From Gammaproteobacteria bacterium (GTDB taxonomy: Bacteria > Pseudomonadota > Gammaproteobacteria > CAMYNG01), in contig DRKU01000070.1 in the NCBI GenBank assembly GCA_011051615.1, positions 1-37,855 of the forward strand: a stretch of DNA of 37,855 nt, given 5' to 3'. The position numbers were made by a program, and so were the translations under genes. Below the pieces are notes generated by a model. The model made no database searches. It was not told where the DNA came from and worked only from the letters and a program-made list of their open reading frames with translations. Positions 17,014 through 25,967 of the stretch are shown here, piece by piece (the first letter of the stretch is position 1; the number at the start of each line of letters is the position of its first letter).

Positions 17014-17487
17014 ATGCTCGAACAGGAAGTTACGGTGGTGTCCCTCGAAGGCGATCTGGCCTGGGTCGAGGGCGAGCGCGAGTCCGCCTGTGGTCAGTGC
17101 AGTGTACGTGGCGGCTGTGGTACGGGTATCCTGCAAAGCGTCTTTTCACCCCCGGCGGTGCGTTTCCCCGTGCTCAATACGCGACATGCCCGTGTCGGTG
17201 ATCACGTCATTATCGGTGTGGAAGAACGGGCCTTTCTGAAGGGATCGTCGATGGCCTACCTGCTGCCGATCATGGCGCTGGTGGCAGGCGGTTACCTGGG
17301 CGAGACCCTGTTTCCGGCCGTGGGCCAGCTGGCCGCCATCCTCGGCGGCATCGGTGGTCTGGCCGGGGCCCTGTACTGGTTGAAGCAACGATTCCGCAAC
17401 CCCATATACCGATCACGTTACCAGCCACGAATGTTGCGTCGGCTGGAGCCGGGTGGGATATCGATACAACCCCCATCCGTGCCGTAG
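17014..17487 (+). CDS. rseC: RseC/MucC family membrane protein
   Basis: 157 residues (E. coli RseC 159). It is an inner-membrane protein of the sigma-E operon, also linked to electron transfer to SoxR. The N-terminal cysteine cluster ACGQCSVRGGCGTG matches the family. Two membrane helices follow at about 74-94 (SSMAYLLPIMALVAGGYLG) and 100-122 (AVGQLAAILGGIGGLAGALYW). The C-terminus is basic. The ATG at 17014 lies 19 bp after rseB. A longer frame from 16546 lies inside rseB and was rejected. A 229-bp gap follows before mucD. Confidence 0.92.
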   Translation: MLEQEVTVVSLEGDLAWVEGERESACGQCSVRGGCGTGILQSVFSPPAVRFPVLNTRHARVGDHVIIGVEERAFLKGSSMAYLLPIMALVAGGYLGETLFPAVGQLAAILGGIGGLAGALYWLKQRFRNPIYRSRYQPRMLRRLEPGGISIQPPSVP

Positions 17488-17593
17488 CGCGTTAAGGTCA
17501 GGGGTGTCGTGGGTTCCGGTTTGTCCCGCGCGAAGGTGAGGGACAGTGTGATCATCGCTTCCTGTCCTCGCGCAAGACATCATGCTCACGACG

Positions 17594-17620
17594 GAAACAT
17601 TTTTTGTGTGCGTGTTCGAA
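17594..17620 (+). promoter_or_regulatory. Weak sigma-E-like promoter candidate before mucD
   Basis: GAAACA (17594-17599) is followed after 16 bp by TCGAA (17616-17620), a partial match to GAACTT-N16-TCTGA, about 97 bp before the mucD ATG. The 229-bp rseC-mucD gap also contains a CCGCG-AGG-CGCGG hairpin near 17652 without a T-run. The -35 match is poor. Confidence 0.25.
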
Positions 17621-17716
17621 TACCCTGTGCCATGATTAGCTGAACATCAATCCGCGAGGCGCGGTGTAGTTCAAATACAGTACACGATTTTTTTCCTTGA
17701 GGGAGAACAGAGAAAG

Positions 17717-19138
17717 ATGAACAAAGCTATTCACATCGTTGCCCGCGGTATTCTGCCTGTCCTGCTGGTGATGATGTCGGCCATCGCGCAGGCGGCCTCG
17801 TTGCCGGACTTTACCGAGCTGGTGAAGGAAAACAGTGCCGCAGTGGTCAATATCGCCACCACGCAGCGCATCAAGCAACGTGGTCTGCCTCCCGGCCTCG
17901 AGTTACCGGATATTCCCGAAGATTCCCCGCTGGGTGACTTCCTGCGCCGTTTCTTTGGCGAGGGTGGTCCGGCGGAAGAGTTCGAGTCCCAGTCGCTGGG
18001 CTCCGGTTTCATCGTCGATGCGGAGGGTTACGTGGTAACCAATTATCACGTCATCAAGAATGCCACCGAGATCATCGTACGCCTGCAGGATCGCCGTGAG
18101 CTGGAGGCGAAGGTGGTCGGTAGCGACGAGCGCTCCGATATCGCGTTGCTCAAGATCAATGCCCACGACCTTCCGGTGGTCAAATTCGGCAAGTCCGCCG
18201 ATCTCGAACCCGGTGAGTGGGTCATGGCCATCGGCTCACCCTTCGGTTTCGACCATTCCGTTTCCGTGGGTGTCGTCAGTGCCGTTGGCCGCAATCTGCC
18301 CAGCGAGAACTACGTGCCCTTTATTCAGACCGATGTGGCGATCAATCCCGGCAACTCCGGTGGCCCGCTGTTCAATCTCAACGGAGAAGTGGTGGGGATC
18401 AACTCCCAGATCTACAGCCGCACGGGTGGTTTCATGGGCCTGTCCTTTGCCATTCCCGCCGATCTTGCTGTCGATGTGATTCGGCAGCTCAAGACCACCG
18501 GCAAGGTGGAGCGGGGCATGCTGGGGATCCTGATCCAGGATGTGGATCGTGAACTGGCGGAATCCTTTGGCATGGATCAGCCGCACGGCGCCGTGGTCCT
18601 GCGTGTCCTGCCCGGTTCACCGGCCGAGGCCGCGGGCCTGAAGGTGGGTGACGTGGTGGTTGAGTTCAATGGGCAGCGTGTCGGTCGTTCTTCGGATCTG
18701 CCGCTTCTCGTCGGCCGCACGCCGGTGGGCAAGAAGGTGAAGATCAAGGTGATCCGTGGAGGCAAGAAACGTACCCTGCGCGTTAAGATCGGCGCCCTGA
18801 CCGATGAGCTGGCCGGAACGCCGTCCCAGTCTCCCCATGGCAAGGGTGGTGGTGAGCGCAACAACCGCCTGGGCATCGAGGTTGCCGAGCTGTCCGCACA
18901 GGAGCGCAAGCGACTGGAAGTCGATGGTGGCGTACGCGTAGTGCGGGTCCATCCGGGCGCGGCGTCACGCGCCGGGATTCGTCCGGGTGATGTGATCCTG
19001 CAACTCAATGGCAAGCCCATCGACAGCGTCAAGACACTGACGCGCGTGGTCAAGAAGCTGCCCAAGGACAGGCCGGTGCCGGTGCTCATCCAGCGCGGCA
19101 ACTCGCCGGTGTTTCTCGCCATTCGCCTTAAGGACTGA
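17717..19138 (+). CDS. mucD: Periplasmic serine protease DegP/MucD
   Basis: 473 residues. An N-terminal signal peptide (GILPVLLVMMSAIAQAAS) is followed by a trypsin-like protease domain with the triad His111 (VVTNYHVIK), Asp141 (ERSDIALLKI) and Ser214 (INPGNSGGPLFN). Two PDZ domains follow, at about 265-360 and 380-470. The family degrades or refolds misfolded envelope proteins. GAGGGAGAA at about 17699-17707 is a good ribosome-binding site. Its place after rpoE-rseABC is the Pseudomonas-type algU-mucABCD arrangement, which is why I use mucD rather than degP. Confidence 0.95.
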   Translation: MNKAIHIVARGILPVLLVMMSAIAQAASLPDFTELVKENSAAVVNIATTQRIKQRGLPPGLELPDIPEDSPLGDFLRRFFGEGGPAEEFESQSLGSGFIVDAEGYVVTNYHVIKNATEIIVRLQDRRELEAKVVGSDERSDIALLKINAHDLPVVKFGKSADLEPGEWVMAIGSPFGFDHSVSVGVVSAVGRNLPSENYVPFIQTDVAINPGNSGGPLFNLNGEVVGINSQIYSRTGGFMGLSFAIPADLAVDVIRQLKTTGKVERGMLGILIQDVDRELAESFGMDQPHGAVVLRVLPGSPAEAAGLKVGDVVVEFNGQRVGRSSDLPLLVGRTPVGKKVKIKVIRGGKKRTLRVKIGALTDELAGTPSQSPHGKGGGERNNRLGIEVAELSAQERKRLEVDGGVRVVRVHPGAASRAGIRPGDVILQLNGKPIDSVKTLTRVVKKLPKDRPVPVLIQRGNSPVFLAIRLKD

Positions 19139-19142
19139 GGCA

Positions 19143-19382
19143 GTGGTGGAGCTGACGGTCTATGTCCGTCAGGGCTGCCACCTGTGCGAGGACATGCTCG
19201 CGGATCTGCGGGACATGCAGGCCAGGCACGGGTTTGGCCTGCATACCGTGGATATCGATGCCGAGGCGGCGCTGGTGGCGCGCTACGGGACGCGTGTGCC
19301 GGTACTGTGTGCCGGCGAGCGCGAGCTAAGTCATTATTTTCTCGACAAAAAATCTCTGGAGAATTTCCTGCGGCAGGCCTGA
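19143..19382 (+). CDS. Small glutaredoxin-like thioredoxin-fold protein
   Basis: 79 residues. The redox motif CHLC (Cys12 and Cys15) follows the first beta strand (VELTVYVRQG). A cis-Pro element is present in TRVPVLCAG, as in the glutaredoxin-like DUF836 family. Such proteins are probably cytoplasmic thiol-disulfide oxidoreductases; the substrate is unknown. GTG at 19143 follows GAGG with short spacing, and a second GTG at 19146 is possible. It begins 4 bp after mucD, so it is cotranscribed with the protease. Confidence 0.85.
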   Translation: MVELTVYVRQGCHLCEDMLADLRDMQARHGFGLHTVDIDAEAALVARYGTRVPVLCAGERELSHYFLDKKSLENFLRQA

Positions 19383-19409
19383 ATTCCCCCATTTTCCCCG
19401 TGCCGGGTG

Positions 19410-19415
19410 TATAAT
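19410..19415 (+). promoter_or_regulatory. Perfect -10 hexamer (TATAAT) before lepA leader
   Basis: TATAAT at 19410-19415 is preceded by GTG and followed by a GC-rich discriminator (CCCGGC), as in growth-rate-controlled promoters. No good -35 hexamer is found at 16-18 bp. Predicted transcription start is about 19421-19422, giving a short leader before lepA. Confidence 0.5.
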
Positions 19416-19465
19416 CCCGGCTCGTGGTCTGCGCGGCCCGTGGCGGCCAGATGAAGGATGACAGG

Positions 19466-19493
19466 GAGGCGCTTGCTAGAGCGCCTCTTTTTT
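19466..19493 (+). terminator. Intrinsic terminator/attenuator immediately before lepA
   Basis: GAGGCGCT (19466-19473), loop TGCTAG, AGCGCCTC (19480-19487), then six T (19488-19493). This is a perfect 8-bp GC-rich stem with a U-tract, the textbook form of a Rho-independent terminator. It ends the mucD-grx transcript and also lies downstream of the TATAAT at 19410. It could therefore attenuate lepA-lepB transcription or end a ~72-nt small RNA. Confidence 0.88.
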
Positions 19494-19512
19494 AATGAGA
19501 AACCGAGATACT

Positions 19513-21318
19513 GTGTCTGACTTAAGCAAGATTCGAAATTTTTCCATCATTGCCCATATCGACCACGGAAAATCCACCCTCGCGGATCGCTTCATCCAGC
19601 ACTGCGGCGGCCTCAGTGAGCGTGAAATGAACGCCCAGGTGCTCGACTCCATGGATCTCGAGCGCGAACGCGGTATCACCATCAAGGCACAGAGTGTAAC
19701 GCTCAACTACCATGCCGAAGACGGCGAGGTCTACCAGCTCAACTTCATCGACACCCCCGGCCACGTGGATTTTTCCTACGAGGTGTCGCGCTCGCTGGCG
19801 GCCTGCGAGGGCGCGCTGCTGGTGGTGGATGCCTCGCAGGGCGTCGAGGCACAGAGCGTCGCCAATTGTTATACCGCCATCGACCAGGGGCTCGAAGTCC
19901 TGCCGGTACTCAACAAGATCGATTTGCCCTCGGCCGATCCCGAGCGGGTGATCCGGGAGATCGAGGAAATCATTGGTATCGAGGCCGAAGACGCCGTACG
20001 TGCCAGCGCCAAGACCGGCGAGGGGATCAGCGAGTTGCTCGAACAGATCGTGCACAAGATCCCGCCGCCAAAGGGGAGCACGGAGGCGACCCTCAAGGCG
20101 CTGATCATCGATTCCTGGTTCGACAATTATCTCGGCGTAGTTTCGCTGGTCCGCGTCATGGAAGGAACGCTGACACCGAAGATGAAGGTACAGATGATGT
20201 CCACGGGTCGTACGCACCTGGTGGACAAGGTGGGAATTTTTACGCCCAAGCGTCTGGAGACCGAGGCACTGCGTGCCGGTGAAGTGGGCTATGTCATCGC
20301 CAGTATCAAGGAAATCGATGGTGCGCCGGTGGGTGATACCATCACCCAGGCCGACAAGCCCGCCAGTGAGCCCTTGCCCGGTTTCAAGGAGGTCAAGCCG
20401 CAGGTCTTTGCCGGCCTGTTTCCGGTTGACAGTGATGACTACGAGAATCTCCGTGATGCGCTTGCCAAGCTGCGCCTCAACGATGCGGCGCTGTTCTACG
20501 AGCCCGAGACCTCGCAGGCGCTGGGCTTTGGTTTTCGCTGCGGCTTTCTCGGCATGTTGCACATGGAGATCATCCAGGAACGCCTGGAGCGCGAATATAA
20601 TCTCAATCTCATCACCACCGCACCGACGGTGATCTACGAGGTACTGGATACCCGCGGCAAGACCATGCACGTGGACAATCCTGCAAAGTTGCCCGACCCC
20701 AGTCTCATCGAAGAGATCCGCGAGCCCATCATTACCGCGCATATTCTTGTGCCGCAGGAATATGTCGGTAACGTGATCACGCTGTGTATCGAAAAACGCG
20801 GCGTGCAGACGCAGATGCAGTACCTGGGTAGCCAGGTATCGCTGGCTTATGAACTGCCCATGAACGAAATCGTCATGGACTTCTTCGACCGCCTCAAGTC
20901 GGTGAGCCGTGGCTATGCCTCGCTGGACTACGAGTTTACCCGTTTCCAGGCCGCGGACCTCATCAAGCTGGATATCCTCATCAACGGTGAGACGGTCGAT
21001 GCTCTGTCGGTTATCGTCCACCGTGACCAGGCCGCCTACCGTGGGCGCGAACTGGTGGAGCGCATGAAAGACATTATTCCGCGCCAGATGTTCGAGGTGG
21101 CCATCCAGGCTGCGATCGGTTCGAAGATCATCGCGCGTACCAATGTCAAGGCACTGCGCAAGAACGTTACCGCCAAGTGTTATGGCGGCGACATCACACG
21201 AAAACGTAAACTTCTCGAAAAACAGAAAGCGGGTAAACGCCGCATGAAGCAGGTAGGCAAGGTAGAGATACCTCAGGAAGCCTTCCTCGCGGTACTGCAT
21301 GTAGGAAAGGATAAATAA
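19513..21318 (+). CDS. lepA: Elongation factor 4 (LepA)
   Basis: 601 residues (E. coli 599). A translational GTPase that acts on stalled or mistranslocated ribosomes and in initiation or 30S assembly. The G domain shows [26 protein letters not shown] and [13 protein letters not shown]. The LepA-specific C-terminal domain ends with [20 protein letters not shown] and [14 protein letters not shown] prefer GTG at 19513 ([20 protein letters not shown]) over ATG at 19495. The ATG sits directly on the end of the terminator U-tract, has no Shine-Dalgarno sequence, and extends beyond homologues. lepB follows 2 bp downstream. Confidence 0.96.
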   Translation: MSDLSKIRNFSIIAHIDHGKSTLADRFIQHCGGLSEREMNAQVLDSMDLERERGITIKAQSVTLNYHAEDGEVYQLNFIDTPGHVDFSYEVSRSLAACEGALLVVDASQGVEAQSVANCYTAIDQGLEVLPVLNKIDLPSADPERVIREIEEIIGIEAEDAVRASAKTGEGISELLEQIVHKIPPPKGSTEATLKALIIDSWFDNYLGVVSLVRVMEGTLTPKMKVQMMSTGRTHLVDKVGIFTPKRLETEALRAGEVGYVIASIKEIDGAPVGDTITQADKPASEPLPGFKEVKPQVFAGLFPVDSDDYENLRDALAKLRLNDAALFYEPETSQALGFGFRCGFLGMLHMEIIQERLEREYNLNLITTAPTVIYEVLDTRGKTMHVDNPAKLPDPSLIEEIREPIITAHILVPQEYVGNVITLCIEKRGVQTQMQYLGSQVSLAYELPMNEIVMDFFDRLKSVSRGYASLDYEFTRFQAADLIKLDILINGETVDALSVIVHRDQAAYRGRELVERMKDIIPRQMFEVAIQAAIGSKIIARTNVKALRKNVTAKCYGGDITRKRKLLEKQKAGKRRMKQVGKVEIPQEAFLAVLHVGKDK

Positions 21319-21320
21319 GC

Positions 21321-22088
21321 ATGAATTTTGAGTTCTGGCCAATACTGTATTCACTGATTCTGCTCACCGGCGGGATCTGGCTCGCAGACATCGTCTATTT
21401 CAGGAAGCGCCGCCTGGCCACGGGCGGGGTGGAGGCAGCAGAAAAGGAACCGCTGGTGGTGGAATATGCGCGCTTCCTGTTTCCCGTGGTGGTGGTGGTC
21501 TTCCTGATCCGCGGTTTCCTGGTGGAGCCATTCCGTATTCCCTCGGATTCCATGCTGCCGACCCTGGAGGACGGAGACTTCATCCTCGTCAACCGCTTCA
21601 GCTACGGTATCCGCGTTCCGATGCTCGACTACAAGCTCCTGGACCTGGGACGCCCGGAGCGGGGTGATATCATCGTTTTTCACTATCCGAAGGATCCCTC
21701 GCAGAATTACATCAAGCGGGTCATCGGCGTGCCAGGCGATCAGATCACCTATCGGGAAAAAATGGTCTATATAAATGGCAAGCCCATGAAACAGGAGCTG
21801 ATCGGTCGCCTTGGCAGTTCACCTTTTTCCTATAGTACTTACTGGGAAGATCTCGAAACCGTGCGGCATCGTATTCAGGTGCGCGGCGGGCTGGGCGGTT
21901 TCGATCCACAAAGCTGGACGGTGCCGGAGAATTCGTATTTCGTCATGGGCGATAACCGTGACAACAGTAATGACAGCCGCGTCTGGGGCTATGTCCCGGA
22001 CGAGAACCTGGTTGGCAGGGCGTTTTTCATCTGGTTCAATCTGAACTTCAAGTGGAACCGGCTTGGCGCGATTGGCGAGCCGGAATAA
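21321..22088 (+). CDS. lepB: Signal peptidase I
   Basis: 255 residues. It cleaves signal peptides of secreted proteins at the periplasmic face of the inner membrane. Two N-terminal membrane segments (about 5-25 and 52-66) precede the catalytic domain. The nucleophile is Ser77 in IPSDSMLPTL and the general base Lys132 in NYIKRVIGVPGD. The C-terminal box is VMGDNRDNSNDSRVWGYVP. It starts 2 bp after lepA, the ancient lepAB pairing, and is followed 21 bp later by the DUF4845 gene. Confidence 0.96.
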   Translation: MNFEFWPILYSLILLTGGIWLADIVYFRKRRLATGGVEAAEKEPLVVEYARFLFPVVVVVFLIRGFLVEPFRIPSDSMLPTLEDGDFILVNRFSYGIRVPMLDYKLLDLGRPERGDIIVFHYPKDPSQNYIKRVIGVPGDQITYREKMVYINGKPMKQELIGRLGSSPFSYSTYWEDLETVRHRIQVRGGLGGFDPQSWTVPENSYFVMGDNRDNSNDSRVWGYVPDENLVGRAFFIWFNLNFKWNRLGAIGEPE

Positions 22089-22109
22089 CGGCAATTTAAG
22101 GAGCGACTC

Positions 22110-22487
22110 ATGCGTTCGATTCATCGACAGAACGGAATGACGGCGATTGGCTGGCTGCTGGTTATATTGTTTGTAATCATGGTCGCCATGGTGGTGATGA
22201 AACTGATACCTGTCTATCTCGAGGGCTTCAACGTGGGATCCGTGATCAGCGGGCTGGAAGGTGATCCCACCCTGAACGGCAAGACTGCCACGGAGATACG
22301 CAAGGTCATCATGCGCCGCTTCGATGTCAACATGATTACCTCGGTGGATAGTAGCGATATCTATATTGCCAGGCAGGGCAGCCAGTATGTCGTCGAGGTG
22401 GAATACGAAGTGCGAAAAAACCTGGTCGGAAACCTTGATGTGGTGGTGAGTTTCTCCAGGAAGGCAACCCTGCCTGCCGTGCAATAA
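22110..22487 (+). CDS. DUF4845 family membrane-anchored protein
   Basis: 125 residues. One N-terminal membrane helix (about 12-33, AIGWLLVILFVIMVAMVVMKL) preceded by NGMTAIG, which resembles a type IV pilin-like or prepilin N-terminus. A small periplasmic domain follows. Genes of this family usually sit between lepB and rnc in gamma- and betaproteobacteria, as here; no function is established. AAGGAGCGACTC before the ATG is a strong ribosome-binding site. Its TAA overlaps the rnc ATG by one base (TAATG). Confidence 0.85.
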   Translation: MRSIHRQNGMTAIGWLLVILFVIMVAMVVMKLIPVYLEGFNVGSVISGLEGDPTLNGKTATEIRKVIMRRFDVNMITSVDSSDIYIARQGSQYVVEVEYEVRKNLVGNLDVVVSFSRKATLPAVQ

Positions 22488-23173
22488 TGCCGGACTTGCG
22501 GGACCTCTATACCACGCTGGGGCATGAGTTTGCGGACGAGGCGTTGCTACGCCAGGCCCTGACACATCGTAGTTTCTCTTCGCGCAACAACGAGCGACTG
22601 GAATTCCTTGGTGATGCCGTCCTCGGATTTCATGTCGCCCGTGAGTTGTATACCCGCTTTCCTGATGCGGCGGAAGGTGAACTCAGCCGCATGCGCGCGA
22701 GCCTGGTCAACGGAGAACAACTCGCCGGGCTGGCCGAGCGGCTTTCCCTTGGGCAGTGGCTGCAGCTGGGTTCTGGTGAGTTGAAGAGTGGTGGGCGCCG
22801 CCGTGGCTCCATTCTCGCCGATGCCTTTGAAGCGATCATTGGCGCCATCTATCTGGATGCGGGTATCGAGGCCGCAAGCCGCTTCATCGATGTGCAGTAC
22901 GAGGAGCTTTTCGCCCAGGAGCAGCTTGGCGTGGTGCGCAAGGACCCCAAGACCAGCCTGCAGGAATACCTGCAGGCGCGCGCACTGGAGCTGCCCGAGT
23001 ACGAGGTGATCGCCGTGGAAGGTCAGGCCCATGATCAACTGTTTCGTGTGCGTTGCCATGTGCGTGACAAACATAATGAATACGAGGCCCTGGCGGAGGG
23101 TCGCAGCCGCAAGAAGGCCGAGCAGTCGGCCGCGTCCATGATGCTCGAGAAACTGGGGCAGGTCGATGGCTGA
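22487..23173 (+). CDS. rnc: Ribonuclease III
   Basis: 228 residues (E. coli 226). It cleaves double-stranded RNA in rRNA processing and mRNA turnover. The N-terminal endonuclease domain has the signature NERLEFLGDAVLGFHVARELY and the second catalytic region DAFEAIIGAIYLDAG. The double-stranded RNA-binding domain begins at DPKTSLQEYLQARALELPEY. The start overlaps the upstream TAA, and the 3' end overlaps era by 8 bp. The overlap with era is the usual rnc-era operon arrangement. Confidence 0.97.
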   Translation: MPDLRDLYTTLGHEFADEALLRQALTHRSFSSRNNERLEFLGDAVLGFHVARELYTRFPDAAEGELSRMRASLVNGEQLAGLAERLSLGQWLQLGSGELKSGGRRRGSILADAFEAIIGAIYLDAGIEAASRFIDVQYEELFAQEQLGVVRKDPKTSLQEYLQARALELPEYEVIAVEGQAHDQLFRVRCHVRDKHNEYEALAEGRSRKKAEQSAASMMLEKLGQVDG

Positions 23174-24071
23174 AGGCGAATTTCGCTGCGGTTATATCGG
23201 CCTCGTCGGCCGACCCAATGTGGGCAAGTCCACGTTGCTCAATCGCATGGTTGGGCAGAAGATCAGTATTACTTCGCGCAAACCCCAGACTACACGCCAC
23301 CGTATCCTCGGTATCAAGACCACTGACACGGCGCAGATGATCTTCGTTGATACGCCGGGTTTGCACAAGGCGGAGAAGAACCGCATGAACCGTTTCATGA
23401 ACAAGGCGGCGCTGACAACCATCCAGGACGTGGATCTGATCCTGTTCATGATCGATGCCGGCAAGTGGACCGGGGAAGACGATACCGTGCTCGACTACAT
23501 ACGCCGTAGCCGCCGGCCGGTGATATTGCTGATTAACAAGGTGGACCGTAGCAAGGACAAGGCCACCCTTTTACCGTTCATCAGGGAAGTCAGCGAAAAA
23601 TATGCCTTCACCGATGTGATCCCCATATCGGCGCGTCAGGGTGATAACCTGGAGGTGCTGGAGGAAAAGATCACTGCGATGTTGCCGGCGTCACCGCCGA
23701 TCTTTGATCCGGAACAGGTCACGGATCGCTCCATGCGCTTCATTGCCGCCGAGTCCATTCGTGAGAAACTCATGCGTGGCCTCGGACAGGAGGTTCCCTA
23801 CCAGTTGACCGTGGAGATCGAACGCTACAGGGAAGAGAAGAACTTTATTCAGATCAATGCGGTGATCTGGGTGGAACGTGACAACCAGAAAGCCATCGTC
23901 ATCGGCAAACAGGGCAGTCGCCTCAAGGAAGCCGGTACCCAGGCCCGCAAGGAACTGGAGAAGATGACCGACAAAAAGGTCAATCTCGAACTGTGGGTCA
24001 AGGTGCGCAGCGGCTGGCTGGACGATGAGCGCAGCCTGCGCAGTCTGGGCTATGCCGATGACGAGTTCTGA
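23166..24071 (+). CDS. era: GTPase Era
   Basis: 301 residues, matching E. coli Era (301). It binds the 3' end of 16S rRNA in 30S assembly. G1 is GRPNVGKST, G3 is DTPGLH, G4 is NKVDRS, and G5 lies near PISARQGDN. The C-terminal KH domain contains IVIGKQGSRLKEAGTQAR. The ATG at 23166 overlaps rnc by 8 bp. The end overlaps recO by 14 bp or 20 bp depending on the recO start. Confidence 0.97.
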   Translation: MAEGEFRCGYIGLVGRPNVGKSTLLNRMVGQKISITSRKPQTTRHRILGIKTTDTAQMIFVDTPGLHKAEKNRMNRFMNKAALTTIQDVDLILFMIDAGKWTGEDDTVLDYIRRSRRPVILLINKVDRSKDKATLLPFIREVSEKYAFTDVIPISARQGDNLEVLEEKITAMLPASPPIFDPEQVTDRSMRFIAAESIREKLMRGLGQEVPYQLTVEIERYREEKNFIQINAVIWVERDNQKAIVIGKQGSRLKEAGTQARKELEKMTDKKVNLELWVKVRSGWLDDERSLRSLGYADDEF

Positions 24072-24804
24072 GCACCCCCACCGGCGTAGCCTGGTGCCGG
24101 CCTTTGTCCTGCACGGCCGTCCCTACCGCAATACCAGTCTGATCATCGATGTCTTCACCGAGTCACGCGGCCGCGTGGGTATTGTGGCGCGTGGCGCCCG
24201 CGGCGGCAAGCGTGCGCGCAGCGGTTTGCTACAGCCCTTCCAGCCACTGTTGCTGTCGTGGAGCGGGCGTGGTGAACTGGGTACACTCACCGGCGTGGAG
24301 GCGGCGGGACGGGCTACCCTGCCAAAGGGACGTCGCCTGTACTCGGCCTTCTATGTCAATGAACTGATCATGAAGTTTCTCCACCGCGACGATCCTCACC
24401 CGGTGTTATTTTCCCACTACCGGGAGATCCTGGATCTTCTTGCCGGCAGCGGCGACGAGGAGTCCGCGATCCGGCGCTTCGAAGTCCAGTTGTTGCAGGA
24501 AATGGGGTACGGCCTTATATTCGATCACGAGATCGCCACCGGCGATGCCATCTCCGCCGAGTACCAGTATGCCTACCACATCGAGGCAGGTCCCCTGTAT
24601 CTGGCTGAAGGGAATGTGACACCGGATGTTGATACCACGCCGGTGAGTGGCGCCACCCTGCTCGCCCTGCAGGCGGGCAGTCTGGAAGGGGAACAGGTCC
24701 GCCGCGAGGCACGTCGCCTGTTGCGACAGGTCATCGCACACCACCTGGGTGGCAAGCCAGTCGAGTCACGCCTGCTATTCACTGCTGCCGGCTACAACGA
24801 ATAA
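24058..24804 (+). CDS. recO: DNA repair protein RecO
   Basis: 248 residues from the ATG at 24058 (E. coli 242). RecO anneals DNA strands and loads RecA with RecR on SSB-coated single-stranded DNA. The N-terminal OB-fold shows [20 protein letters not shown] and [12 protein letters not shown]. The helical C-terminal domain includes [14 protein letters not shown]. The four-Cys zinc motif of Gram-positive RecO is absent, as in other gammaproteobacteria. ATG at 24052 is an equally possible start. Neither has a clear ribosome-binding site, fitting coupling to era. Confidence 0.94.
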   Translation: MTSSEHPHRRSLVPAFVLHGRPYRNTSLIIDVFTESRGRVGIVARGARGGKRARSGLLQPFQPLLLSWSGRGELGTLTGVEAAGRATLPKGRRLYSAFYVNELIMKFLHRDDPHPVLFSHYREILDLLAGSGDEESAIRRFEVQLLQEMGYGLIFDHEIATGDAISAEYQYAYHIEAGPLYLAEGNVTPDVDTTPVSGATLLALQAGSLEGEQVRREARRLLRQVIAHHLGGKPVESRLLFTAAGYNE

Positions 24805-24824
24805 CGACGGAAGGTTTTCCTGAC

Positions 24825-25565
24825 ATGCACGATGACAAGTCCATTCTGCTCGGCGTCAATATCGACCACGTGGCGACCATACGCCAGGCACGCGGTACAC
24901 GCTATCCCGAGCCCTTGCAGGCGGCCCTGCTTGCCGAACAGGCGGGTGCTGATGCCATTACGCTGCACCTGCGCGAGGATCGCCGCCATATTCAGGATCG
25001 TGACGTGCGTATGCTGGCAGAGTGCCTGCAGACGCGCATGAACCTGGAGATGGCCGTCACCGAGGAAATGATCGCCATCGCCTGCGACATTCGCCCGCAC
25101 GATTGTTGCCTGGTGCCGGAACGGCGTGAGGAGCTGACCACCGAGGGCGGCCTCGACGTGGCGGCGCAGAGCGCACGGATCCGCTCCGCCTGTCAGCGCC
25201 TCGCTGAGGTGGGGGTACGCGTGTCGCTGTTCATCGATGCGGAAACCGAACAACTGGAGGCTGCGCAAGACTGTGGTGCGCCGGTGGTGGAGATCCACAC
25301 CGGCCACTATGCCGATGCCACGAGCGATGCCGAACGTGCTGTGGAGCTGGCGCGTATCCGTGCGGCGGTGGACCGGGGACGCGAACTGGGCCTGCAGGTC
25401 AACGCCGGCCACGGCCTGGACTATCACAACGTGGCGGCGGTAGCGGCCATCGATGGTATCCGCGAACTCAATATTGGTCATGCTATTGTTGCGCGCGCGA
25501 TCTTCACCGGGCTGGAGGAAGCGGTGCGCGAAATGCATCGCCTGATGCGCGAGGCACGGGCATGA
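24825..25565 (+). CDS. pdxJ: Pyridoxine 5'-phosphate synthase
   Basis: 246 residues (E. coli 243). It condenses 3-hydroxy-1-aminoacetone phosphate with 1-deoxyxylulose 5-phosphate to pyridoxine 5'-phosphate in vitamin B6 synthesis. Family motifs in order: [52 protein letters not shown] and [13 protein letters not shown]. The start follows an ACGGAAGG ribosome-binding region about 20 bp after recO. The stop overlaps acpS as ATGA. The B6 cofactor product is used by enzymes such as CysM encoded nearby. Confidence 0.97.
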   Translation: MHDDKSILLGVNIDHVATIRQARGTRYPEPLQAALLAEQAGADAITLHLREDRRHIQDRDVRMLAECLQTRMNLEMAVTEEMIAIACDIRPHDCCLVPERREELTTEGGLDVAAQSARIRSACQRLAEVGVRVSLFIDAETEQLEAAQDCGAPVVEIHTGHYADATSDAERAVELARIRAAVDRGRELGLQVNAGHGLDYHNVAAVAAIDGIRELNIGHAIVARAIFTGLEEAVREMHRLMREARA

Positions 25566-25954
25566 ATATCCACGGTATTGGTGCGGACATCGTCGAGATC
25601 CGGCGTATGACCCGTAACCTGGAGCGCTTTGGTGAGCGTTTCGCGCAACGTATTCTTGCCGACAGCGAACTGGCCGGCTTTGCGCGCACGCCACGCAAGG
25701 CGGCCTACCTGGCGCGGCGTTTCGCCGCCAAGGAAGCCACGGCCAAGGCGCTGGGCACGGGCTTCCGCGACGGCCTGTCCCTGCGGCACATCGCCGTGGG
25801 TCACGACGCCGCCGGGCGACCGATACTGGAATTCAGCGGTCGTGCGCGGGAGCTGCTCGTCGAGCGGGGGATCGCGGACAGTTTCATCAGTCTGGCCGAT
25901 GAACGGGAGAATGCGCTGGCCTTTGTCACCCTGGTGACAACATCGGGTGGCTAA
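25562..25954 (+). CDS. acpS: Holo-[acyl-carrier-protein] synthase
   Basis: 130 residues (E. coli 126). It transfers 4'-phosphopantetheine from CoA to acyl carrier protein. Conserved metal/CoA ligands are Asp9 in GIGADIVEI and Glu58 in [16 protein letters not shown]. It overlaps pdxJ by 4 bp (ATGA), the usual pairing in the rnc-era-recO-pdxJ-acpS operon. It ends 13 bp before the convergent HPt gene. Confidence 0.97.
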   Translation: MNIHGIGADIVEIRRMTRNLERFGERFAQRILADSELAGFARTPRKAAYLARRFAAKEATAKALGTGFRDGLSLRHIAVGHDAAGRPILEFSGRARELLVERGIADSFISLADERENALAFVTLVTTSGG

Positions 25955-25967
25955 AGCGGCCGGGGAC

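Noticed and set aside
19522-21354. 610-codon open frame on the minus strand opposite lepA
   Set aside because: Exact antisense shadow of a highly conserved gene in GC-rich DNA; protein shows no recognisable domain.
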